A stretch of 64,000 nucleotides of DNA, taken from NCBI RefSeq assembly GCF_900098745.1, contig NZ_FQTT01000001.1, forward strand, positions 62,001 through 126,000. The letters are read 5' to 3'. The position numbers were made by a program, and so were the translations under genes. Positions 25,806-33,088 of the stretch are shown here, piece by piece; position 1 is the stretch's first letter, and every line of letters begins with the position of its first letter. Source of the stretch: Actinomyces glycerinitolerans (GTDB lineage Bacteria; Actinomycetota; Actinomycetes; Actinomycetales; Actinomycetaceae). The notes under the pieces were generated by a model. That model did not search any database. It was not told where the DNA came from and saw only the letters and a program-made list of their open reading frames with translations.

Positions 25806-27509
25806 TCATGCGGCTAGCCACACGGCGGCGTTCGCGGGAACTGTGATGGCGTCGAGGCGTCCGCCCGTCTGCCCGCTCCAAGACTGCACCAGCACCGTAC
25901 CCGTCAACGGCAGTACGGCCTCCCCGTCCCCCATATTGATAGCAACAGTGACCTCACCGTTGCGGAAGGCAAGCACCTGCTCGGGCAGATCCTGCACCCA
26001 TTCGACCTCGCCCCGCCCCAACTGCCATTCGCGCCTGGCCGTGATGGCGCGCCGGTACATGGACAGGGTGGAGTCGGGGTCGGACTCCTGTACGGCAGGG
26101 GCGTAGACACCCCAGCCATCGGGCTGCGGCAGCCAGGTCCGCCCGGTGGTGTTGAAGCCGTAGGCGGGTCCAGTGGCAGCCCAGGGCAGGGGAACGCGGC
26201 AGCCGTCGCGCCCGCGCGTGCGCTTGTCGGTGCGCAGCCAGGCCGGGTCCTGGCGGCAGGCGTCGTCCATGGTGGTGTGCTCAGGCAGGCCCAGCTCCTC
26301 CCCCTGGAACATGTACATGCTGCCGGGCAGACCGAGGGCGAACAGGGTGGCGGCGCGGGCCTTGCGCAGCCCCAGGGCGGTGTCAGGCTGCGGATCCTCG
26401 GCGCCGATGCCGTCGTCCGGCTCGGCGCCGGGAGCAAACCCAAAACGGGTGGCGTGACGGACGACGTCGTGGTTGGACAGCACCCAGGTGGTTGGCGCGC
26501 CCACGGCGGCGTTGGCCGCCCTTGAGGTGTCGATGACTCTGCGCAGGTCGGGGGCACGCCAGGGGGACTTGAGGTAGTCGAAGTTGAAGGCCTGACTCAT
26601 CTCGTCCTCGCGGACGTACTTGGCCATCTGCTCGGGCGGATCCACCCAGGCCTCGGCCACCAGCAGGATGTCGGGGCGGATGCCGCCCAGCACGCTGCGC
26701 CAGTCGCGATAGATGTCGTGTACGCCGGGCTGGTCGAACATGGGGCCGTTGTCGGCGGTCTTGGGCCGCTCATCGTCGACGGCGGTGCCGCGCCAGCGGT
26801 CCTCCCCCAGAGCGTCGTCGGGCAGACCGGGAGCCTTTACCAGGCCGTGGGCGACGTCCACACGGAAGCCGTCCACCCCGCGCCCAGCCCAGAAGCGCAG
26901 GAATTCGCGGAACATCTCGTGTACGTCGGGATGCTCCCAGTTGAAGTCGGGCTGCTCGGCGGCGAACATGTGCAAGTACCACCAGTCGCGGTCCTCCTCC
27001 CGGCCGGTAAGCGGCTCGACCCGAGTCCACGCCGGGCCGCCGAACAGACTGCCCCAGTTGTTGGGCGGCCCGTCCGGGCTGTGGCGGAAGATGTAACGCT
27101 CGCGCTCCGGCGAGCCGGGTCCCGCCTGCAGCGCCGCACAAAACCAGGCGTGCTGGTCGGAGGAGTGGTTGGGCACCAGGTCGATCACAACCCTGATGCC
27201 GACGGCGCGGGCGGCGGCCACCATTTCGTCGAAGTCCGCAAGTGTCCCGTACTCGGGGGCCACGTCGAAGTAGTCGGCCACGTCGTAGCCGGCGTCAACC
27301 TGCGGAGACGGGTAGAAGGGCGACAGCCAGATGGCATCCACCCCCAGAGCGGCCAGGTGGTCCATGTGTGAGGTGATTCCGGGCAGGTCACCGAGGCCGT
27401 CGCCGTCGGAGTCGGCGAAGGAACGGGGATAGATCTGGTAGATGACGGCGTCGCGCCACCAGGCGTCCTGGTCATTGCGCACGGTCACGAGCGGAGCAAG
27501 CGAGGTCAT
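25806..27509 (-). CDS. GH13 alpha-glucosidase, AglA/maltase-like
   Basis: Cytoplasmic alpha-glucosidase of the GH13 family. From the ATG at 27509 it has 567 residues; 27 extra in-frame residues upstream overlap a hairpin and are unlikely. Motifs are WWRDAVIYQIYPRSFAD, DSDGDGLGDLPGI, nucleophile D218 (DGFRVDV), acid/base E286 (VAEAWVDP) and SNHDVVRH for the transition-state residue. The pattern resembles actinobacterial GH13 alpha-glucosidases encoded next to alpha-glucoside ABC importers. The Shine-Dalgarno is weak. It lies 159 bases after the permease gene across two hairpins and an AT-richer patch, so it may have an additional promoter. Confidence 0.9.
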   Translation of the reverse strand: MTSLAPLVTVRNDQDAWWRDAVIYQIYPRSFADSDGDGLGDLPGITSHMDHLAALGVDAIWLSPFYPSPQVDAGYDVADYFDVAPEYGTLADFDEMVAAARAVGIRVVIDLVPNHSSDQHAWFCAALQAGPGSPERERYIFRHSPDGPPNNWGSLFGGPAWTRVEPLTGREEDRDWWYLHMFAAEQPDFNWEHPDVHEMFREFLRFWAGRGVDGFRVDVAHGLVKAPGLPDDALGEDRWRGTAVDDERPKTADNGPMFDQPGVHDIYRDWRSVLGGIRPDILLVAEAWVDPPEQMAKYVREDEMSQAFNFDYLKSPWRAPDLRRVIDTSRAANAAVGAPTTWVLSNHDVVRHATRFGFAPGAEPDDGIGAEDPQPDTALGLRKARAATLFALGLPGSMYMFQGEELGLPEHTTMDDACRQDPAWLRTDKRTRGRDGCRVPLPWAATGPAYGFNTTGRTWLPQPDGWGVYAPAVQESDPDSTLSMYRRAITARREWQLGRGEVEWVQDLPEQVLAFRNGEVTVAINMGDGEAVLPLTGTVLVQSWSGQTGGRLDAITVPANAAVWLAA

Positions 27510-27540
27510 GAGGTCTTGTGTGTCCTGGAGCGGGATCGGA

Positions 27541-27571
27541 GTCCGGGCGGTGGAGGAGCGGCCGCCCGGAC
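27541..27571 (-). other. hairpin in the leader of the GH13 gene
   Basis: GTCCGGGCGG and its exact complement flank 11 bases. It lies 32 bases upstream of the GH13 start, so it would form in the 5' leader of that gene. An AT-rich patch at 27576-27600 (containing TAAGTTAGTAC) separates it from the next hairpin and could hold an internal promoter. Function is not established. Confidence 0.4.
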
Positions 27572-27623
27572 ACGGAATGAGTAGGTACATAAGTTAGTAC
27601 AGAAGACAGGCGGCAGGCCTGTG

Positions 27624-27660
27624 GTCCGGGTGCGCGCCCTCCTACAGCGTGCACCCGGAC
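27624..27660 (-). terminator. hairpin just after the importer permease gene
   Basis: GTCCGGGTGC (27624-27633) and GCACCCGGAC (27651-27660) form a perfect 10-bp stem with a 17-base loop. It starts eight bases past the permease stop (27669) and could partly terminate transcription before the GH13 and LacI genes. Confidence 0.55.
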
Positions 27661-27668
27661 CGCATGGG

Positions 27669-28544
27669 TCACTGCTTGAGGCCCCCTGCAGCCAAGCCGG
27701 CAACGATACGGCGCTGGAAAAGCAGCACCATGATCACCAACGGCAGTGTCATCACCACGCCCGCAGCCATCTGTGAGCCGAAGGGCGTGTTGAACTGGGA
27801 GGCGCCGGTGAACTTCGACAGCAGTACGGTGGCCGGCTGCATGGTCGGGTCATTGATCATCGTGACGGCCACCAGGAACTCATTCCAGGCGCCGATGAAG
27901 ATGATGATCGCGGTGGTGAAGATTCCGGGCGCGGCGATCGGCAGAATGACCTTGCGGAACGCCTGCCCGGGCGTGCAGCCGTCAACCATGGCGGACTGCT
28001 CCAACTCCTGAGGCATCTGGCGGAAGAAACTGGTCAGGTTCCACACGGCCAGCGGCAGTGAGAACGACAGGTCCGGGATGATCATGGCCTGATAGGTGTT
28101 GATCCAGCCCCAGGCTGAGAAGTTCTTCAACAGCGGCACGATGATGGCAACGAGCGGGAACATGGAGGTCGCCAGCACCACCAGCAGCAGCACGCTCTTG
28201 CCGCGGAAGTCCAACCGGGCTAGCGCGTAGGAGGCGAAGGTGGCAATCGCCAGGGCAACCACGGTCACCACCACGGAGACGATGAGCGAGTTGATCAGGC
28301 CTTGCCCAAAGTTGTTCTTGGCGGAGAACACCGCCTGATAGTTCTCGAAGGATACGTGCCTGGGCCACCAGGTGTTCTCGAAGATCTCCGTGTCAGGCCG
28401 CAGGGAGGACACCAACATCCAGTAGAACGGGGCGAGACAGTAGATGACGATGAGGACGATGCCGAAGGTGGACAGTGCGCCGGCCCAGTCGAACTTCTTC
28501 CGGGGACGCTCGATCACCGGCGCCGAAGCGGCTGCTGTACTCAT
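27669..28544 (-). CDS. sugar ABC transporter permease, MalG-like
   Basis: Permease of the fourth importer, 291 residues. The first span follows a short cytoplasmic segment (FGIVLIVIYCLAPFYWMLVSSL); the EAA loop is PQELEQSAMVDGCTPGQAFRKVILP, in which glutamine-serine replaces the usual glutamate-alanine, a mild departure from the consensus. The typical GAWNEFLVAVTMI follows. Its ATG overlaps the stop of the partner permease by four bases. Confidence 0.92.
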   Translation of the reverse strand: MSTAAASAPVIERPRKKFDWAGALSTFGIVLIVIYCLAPFYWMLVSSLRPDTEIFENTWWPRHVSFENYQAVFSAKNNFGQGLINSLIVSVVVTVVALAIATFASYALARLDFRGKSVLLLVVLATSMFPLVAIIVPLLKNFSAWGWINTYQAMIIPDLSFSLPLAVWNLTSFFRQMPQELEQSAMVDGCTPGQAFRKVILPIAAPGIFTTAIIIFIGAWNEFLVAVTMINDPTMQPATVLLSKFTGASQFNTPFGSQMAAGVVMTLPLVIMVLLFQRRIVAGLAAGGLKQ

Positions 28545-29593
28545 GACGCGCTCCTCTCACTGGTCTCGATGATGGGGGTCGCATGCGTTGTGTCGGCCGC
28601 CGCTCGCCGCCGTCGGGGCAGGAAGACCGTGGCGGGGAGTTTGCGGCCCCGTCTACTGCCACGGCGCGGGGCGGTGGCACCCAGGTCGGCGTGGGTGATG
28701 CGTGTGAACGCGAAGGCGAAGATGAACACGTACAGGAACAGGATGAGCGCGTAGGCGGCCGCCGAGCCATAACGCAGGTTGGAGGCCTCGTCCTGCACGA
28801 GCATTGAAATCGTCTCGACTGAGCTCTTGCGCGGGCCGATCAGGATGTAGGGCAGATCGAACATCCGCAACGCATCCAGGGCACGGAACAAAACTGCCAC
28901 CACCAGCGCCGGCTTCACCAGTGGCAGGGTGATACGAGTGAAACGCTTCCAAGCATTCGCCCCGTCGATCTTGGCGGCCTCGTAGACCTCATCCGGGATC
29001 ACCTGAAGCCCGGCGAGCGTGAGCAGCCCGATATAGGGGGCGGTCTTCCACACGTCGGCGATGATGATGGTCAGCTTCGCTGATGCATTACCCGATGCCC
29101 ACATGATGTGCTGGCCCAGGATGGCGTTGGCCACACCGTTCTGATTGAAGATCCAGCTCCACAGGATGGCGGACACGGCAGTGGGGATCGCCCACGGGAC
29201 CAGGATCGCCGCGCGGACGAAGCCGCGTCCACGCATGGCCCGGTGCATGATCAGCGCCATTGCCACACCGAGGATGGTTTCCAGGACGACGGTGACGACG
29301 CCGAACAGCGTGGTGTTCCAGGCGGCAGTCCAGAAGTGGGATCCGGCGTCGCTGAAAATGGCGGTGTAGTTGTCCAGTCCGACGAAGGGCTCGACGTCGG
29401 AAACGAACCCGGTTTCCGGGTCGAGTCCGGCCTTGCCGTGCAAGGACTGCTGTAGCGACTGGATGACGGGAATGATGATGACGATTGTCAGTACGATCAT
29501 CGTCGGGGTGATTAGCAGCCACGCCAGACGTGACTGCGCCCGACTGGCCTTCGACCGGCGATTCACATCCGGCACATAGGTATTAGTGCTCAT
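28541..29593 (-). CDS. sugar ABC transporter permease, MalF-like
   Basis: Permease partner of the fourth importer, 350 residues from the ATG at 29593 (MSTNTYVPDVN). An ATG at 29626 is possible; neither has a strong Shine-Dalgarno. Spans begin near residue 28 (WLLITPTMIVLTIVIIIPVI). The EAA loop is DEVYEAAKIDGANAWKRFTRITLP. The C-terminal 50 residues are arginine- and alanine-rich (APRRGSRRGRK) and longer than usual, probably a cytoplasmic tail. Confidence 0.9.
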   Translation of the reverse strand: MSTNTYVPDVNRRSKASRAQSRLAWLLITPTMIVLTIVIIIPVIQSLQQSLHGKAGLDPETGFVSDVEPFVGLDNYTAIFSDAGSHFWTAAWNTTLFGVVTVVLETILGVAMALIMHRAMRGRGFVRAAILVPWAIPTAVSAILWSWIFNQNGVANAILGQHIMWASGNASAKLTIIIADVWKTAPYIGLLTLAGLQVIPDEVYEAAKIDGANAWKRFTRITLPLVKPALVVAVLFRALDALRMFDLPYILIGPRKSSVETISMLVQDEASNLRYGSAAAYALILFLYVFIFAFAFTRITHADLGATAPRRGSRRGRKLPATVFLPRRRRAAADTTHATPIIETSERSAS

Positions 29594-29682
29594 GACAGGC
29601 TCATGTCTTTGACTCATTTGGTTCACTGTTCGGGCAACCGGTTGCGCGGCCGCGCCGCGAGCAGGCGCAAGACGCCCGGCGT

Positions 29683-29709
29683 GTGGGGCAGGAACGTTTC
29701 CCGCCCCAC
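29683..29709 (-). other. hairpin between the binding-protein and permease genes
   Basis: GTGGGGCAGGAA and TTCCCGCCCCAC pair over 12 positions with one non-Watson-Crick pair and a three-base loop. It is in the 175-base gap after the binding-protein stop. Like the hairpin at 20408-20438 it lies where partial termination or 3'-end protection would raise binding protein above permease. Confidence 0.5.
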
Positions 29710-29768
29710 CGCGGGTCGGACGGCGCGCGCTCCAACGGGCTCCAGCCCCGCCGGGGCCTTGTTGCGCG

Positions 29769-31076
29769 TCAGGACAGGGCGTTCAGCGAGCTCTCGAGAG
29801 TGGCGATGGCGTCTTCGGCCGTGGTCTGCTGCTGAATGGCCGGGTAGATGGCGTCCTGGATAGCGGCGGTCACATCACCGTAGGAGACTGCCTTCGGACG
29901 CCCCTTCGCCGAGTCGAGCGACTCGCGCAGCGTCGGCAGGTAGGGGAACTGCTCAAGCATCTCGGAATCCTCGTACAGGGATCCGATGACAGGCGCGAGG
30001 GTCTGCGTCTCAAGCGCGTACTTCTCAGACTCCTGGCTCGTCCACCACTGGACGAACTTCAGCGCCGTGGCCTTGTTCTTGGAATAGACGGAGATTCCGC
30101 AGTTGTGCCCGCCCAGGGTGGGGACGAAGTCGTTGCCGTCGATGCTGGGCAGGGCGGCGACGCCGAACTTCTCCTCCCCGAGGGCCGCCATGTTGTTGGC
30201 GTACTGGTAGGGCCACTGCCGGTAGAAGAGCAGGTTGCCGGCCTCGAAGGCGTTGCGCCCGTCCTCCTCCTTCCACTCCAGGGAATCCGTGGGGATGTAA
30301 CCGTCCTTGAACCCGTCGATCAAGGTTTGCAGTCCGGCGATCGCCTCCGGAGAGTTGATGGTGACGTTGCCCTCATCGTCGTAGAAGGATCCGCCGGCGG
30401 TGTTGATGAACTCGCTGGCGCAGCAGGTCAGGCCCTCGTACTTGGCGAACTGGCCGCCGAACCCGCCAATGTCCTCGTGACCGGGCAGAGCCCGCACGGC
30501 GTCGATGGCGGACTTGACCTCATCCCAGGTGGTGGGGACCTCGACGCCGGCCTCCTGGAGGAAGTCCTTGCGATAGAACATAATCGACGAGTCCGTCGCG
30601 AACGGTATCCCGTACAACGTGCCCATGTACAGGCCGGTCTCCCACACCGATTCGATGATGTCGTCGTTCTTAAGCTCATCCGTGGGCAACGGCACGACCC
30701 ACTGGTTGGCCGCGAACTCGGCCACCCATACATTGTCGATGGAGATCACGTCGTACGCATCGGACTGCGTCTGGGCGTTGTTGATGAGGGACTGACGCTG
30801 TTGGTCGGCCTCGGCGGACAACTCGATCAGCGTGACCTTCTCATCGGGGTAGAGCTCGTTCCACTCGTCGATGCGCTCTTGCACCTTGCCATCAGAGTTG
30901 TCCTTGCCCTGCACCCAGGTGATCGGTCCCGTGCCGGTGAAGTCGGCCGTTGACGCGGCGGATGCACTCGTGCCTGAACTGTTGGATCCGCCGCCGGAAC
31001 AGGCGGCCGCGGCGGACAGGGCCGCGACCACAGCTGAGCCCTGGATGAAACGACGACGGGGTAAACGAGATGCCAT
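29769..31076 (-). CDS. sugar ABC transporter substrate-binding lipoprotein
   Basis: First gene of the fourth importer operon, 435 residues from the ATG at 31076, which follows AAGGAGG. The signal peptide has the twin-arginine stretch LPRRRFIQGSAVVAAL and a lipobox-like SAAAAC, with cysteine near residue 26. The body carries ITWVQGKDNSDGKVQERIDEW, a YDVISIDNVWVAEFA segment and VPTTWDEVKSAIDAV, all usual in CUT1 binding proteins. The neighbouring GH13 alpha-glucosidase suggests an alpha-glucoside such as a malto- or isomalto-oligosaccharide (inference). Confidence 0.92.
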   Translation of the reverse strand: MASRLPRRRFIQGSAVVAALSAAAACSGGGSNSSGTSASAASTADFTGTGPITWVQGKDNSDGKVQERIDEWNELYPDEKVTLIELSAEADQQRQSLINNAQTQSDAYDVISIDNVWVAEFAANQWVVPLPTDELKNDDIIESVWETGLYMGTLYGIPFATDSSIMFYRKDFLQEAGVEVPTTWDEVKSAIDAVRALPGHEDIGGFGGQFAKYEGLTCCASEFINTAGGSFYDDEGNVTINSPEAIAGLQTLIDGFKDGYIPTDSLEWKEEDGRNAFEAGNLLFYRQWPYQYANNMAALGEEKFGVAALPSIDGNDFVPTLGGHNCGISVYSKNKATALKFVQWWTSQESEKYALETQTLAPVIGSLYEDSEMLEQFPYLPTLRESLDSAKGRPKAVSYGDVTAAIQDAIYPAIQQQTTAEDAIATLESSLNALS

Positions 31077-31399
31077 GTGCTTTTCCTCCTTGAAACACCA
31101 CGCGCGGGCTCGCTCACTCGTTGGGCGAACACACGCCGTCGACGCGCGTCGACTGTATGGCGAGATCAATGTAGCCCAGCCAGCACCTCGACGGAATACA
31201 GCCCGCAACCGACAGGATTCGTCGTTACGAGATCGTGATCCAACGGGATGGTCGACTCCTGTGCACCAGGGGTGCCCAATACCTCTCCGCACTGGTTTCG
31301 CAGCGCACCCGCACGTTTGGCAAAATTTGTTGCGCGGCACGCCCTTCCCGGCTTCGGGCCCTTCCCCACTTGGCGTGCCGCGAGGAGAGATTCGAGGTA
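31077..31399. other. 323-base divergent promoter region
   Basis: No gene is credible here. It separates the minus-strand importer operon from the plus-strand MFS/GH3 genes. It contains the 16-base palindrome at 31138-31153 and, near 31320, an AT-richer patch (TTTGGCAAAATTTGTTGC) that could hold promoter elements for the MFS gene. Confidence 0.6.
31138..31153. promoter_or_regulatory. perfect 16-bp palindrome, candidate operator of the fourth importer
   Basis: GTCGACGCGCGTCGAC is fully symmetric with a central CpG, the usual centre of LacI-type operators. It lies 62 bases upstream of the binding-protein start. The LacI gene at the end of the same operon (24752-25759) is the most likely binder. 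A TetR-type protein could also use such a site. Confidence 0.5.
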
Positions 31400-33028
31400 A
31401 TGAGCAACACCCCCACGCACGGCGAACAGATGAACGCGCAGCCGGACTCGCAGGGGATCTCCGGCACCGTCGAGGGCATGACCTTCCGCCCCGACCGGCG
31501 GTTCTGGGTCGTGTACATCTGCCTGATGATGGTCCAGTTCCTCACCGCGATGTACCACACGGTGATCGCCACCGCACTGCCGACCGTCATTGGTGACCTG
31601 GGCGGCGTGGCACACATGTCCTGGGCAATCACCGCCTACACGCTCGGCCAGACGCTGGCCATGCCGATCAACGGCAAGCTCGGCGACCTGGTGGGCCGCA
31701 AGCGGCTCTACCTGCTGGCCATTGCGCTGTTCGTCGGCGGCTCGGCCCTGTGCGGCCTGGCGACCGACATGTTTGCCTTCACGGTCTTCCGCTTCGTACA
31801 GGGCCTGGGCGGTGGTGGCCTGATGATCTGCTCTCAGGCCATCACCGGTGACATCATCCCGCCACGTGTACGCGGCACCTACATGGCGCCCATGGGCGCC
31901 ATGTTCGGCATTGCCGCCATTCTCGGCCCGCTTCTGGGCGGATGGCTGTCGGACTGGCTCGGTTGGCGCTGGATCTTCTGGTTCTTCCTGCCTTTCGGCC
32001 TGTTCGCCTGGGTGGCGGTAGCCATCGCGCTGCGCATGCCGCGGCGCTCCAGCAGCTTCAGCGTCGACTGGGCCGGGCTGGCGCTGACCAGCATCGGCGC
32101 CGCGGGGATCGTCCTCATCGCCACCTGGGGCGGGACCACATACGCCTGGAGCAGCCCGGCAATGCTGGGGCTCATCTGCGTCACCGTGGCCGCCTGGGCC
32201 GCCGTCGTCCCGGTGGAGAGGCGCGCCGCAGACCCGATCCTGCCGCTGCAGGTACTGACCGATCACACCTTCATCATCGCCACCGTCGTCTCGGTGCTCA
32301 TGGCTGCCTGCATGTTCGGCATGAACGGGTACCTGCCGACCTACCTGCAGATGGTCCACGGCGTCTCCGCCACCATGTCGGGTCTGCTGCTGGTGCCGGG
32401 CAGCGTCGGGATGTTCACCGGGTCGCTGTTGTCAGGCACTCTGGTCACCCGCACCGGCCGCTACAAGCCCTTCCCGATCGTAGGCTCGCTGGTGGCCGCG
32501 ACCGGCATGGCCATGCTGGGTCTGCTGCCCGCCGACGCCCCCGTGGCCTGGACCGGCGTGGCCGTATTCGTCCTGGAAATCGGCATTGGGATGTTCCTGC
32601 AACTCAGCGTCCTCGTCATCCAGAACGCGCTACCCGCCAGCATGCTCGGCACCGCCACCTCCACCAACAACTTCTTCCGGGAGATCGGGGTGTCGATCGG
32701 CAACACGGTCGTTGGCGTGCTGTTCACCGGCCGCCTGACCGCGTCCCTGCTCTCCCTCGGCTTCGACTCGCGTGAGGCCGCTTCAATCACTCCAGCCATC
32801 GCCCGGAGTTTGAACGCCGCCACGGGCGCCGCAGTGGTGGACGCCTACCACCATGCGCTGGCTCCCGTGCTGCTGTCGCTGGCCCCGGTGCTGCTGGTGG
32901 CGGCGGCAGTCGCGGGCCTGTTCAAGCCGATCCCGCTGTCGACCAAAACCGGCCTGGAGCAGCTTGAGGAGGAGCTCGCCGAGGACGGGCCCGCCGACGC
33001 CTATCACACCGACCGCACGGACGGTTAG
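31400..33028 (+). CDS. MFS transporter of the DHA2 (EmrB/QacA-like, 14-span) group
   Basis: Proton-driven exporter-type membrane protein, 542 residues from the ATG at 31400. The first span with the MVQFLTAMYHTVIATALPTVIGDLGG stretch is the hallmark of 14-span drug:H+ antiporters, and motif A is GKLGDLVGRKRLYL. About 14 hydrophobic segments are visible, ending with a charged C-terminal tail (LEQLEEELAEDG). DHA2 members usually export drugs or dyes; its position 60 bases upstream of a GH3 glycosidase could mean it handles a glycosylated compound, but that is only inference. GAGG lies very close to the start and GGAGAG further up. Confidence 0.88.
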   Translation: MSNTPTHGEQMNAQPDSQGISGTVEGMTFRPDRRFWVVYICLMMVQFLTAMYHTVIATALPTVIGDLGGVAHMSWAITAYTLGQTLAMPINGKLGDLVGRKRLYLLAIALFVGGSALCGLATDMFAFTVFRFVQGLGGGGLMICSQAITGDIIPPRVRGTYMAPMGAMFGIAAILGPLLGGWLSDWLGWRWIFWFFLPFGLFAWVAVAIALRMPRRSSSFSVDWAGLALTSIGAAGIVLIATWGGTTYAWSSPAMLGLICVTVAAWAAVVPVERRAADPILPLQVLTDHTFIIATVVSVLMAACMFGMNGYLPTYLQMVHGVSATMSGLLLVPGSVGMFTGSLLSGTLVTRTGRYKPFPIVGSLVAATGMAMLGLLPADAPVAWTGVAVFVLEIGIGMFLQLSVLVIQNALPASMLGTATSTNNFFREIGVSIGNTVVGVLFTGRLTASLLSLGFDSREAASITPAIARSLNAATGAAVVDAYHHALAPVLLSLAPVLLVAAAVAGLFKPIPLSTKTGLEQLEEELAEDGPADAYHTDRTDG

Positions 33029-33088
33029 GCTTGGCCTGACACCGCCGTCCCACCCGACCTGCATGCACTTTTACGGAGACAATCAGCC

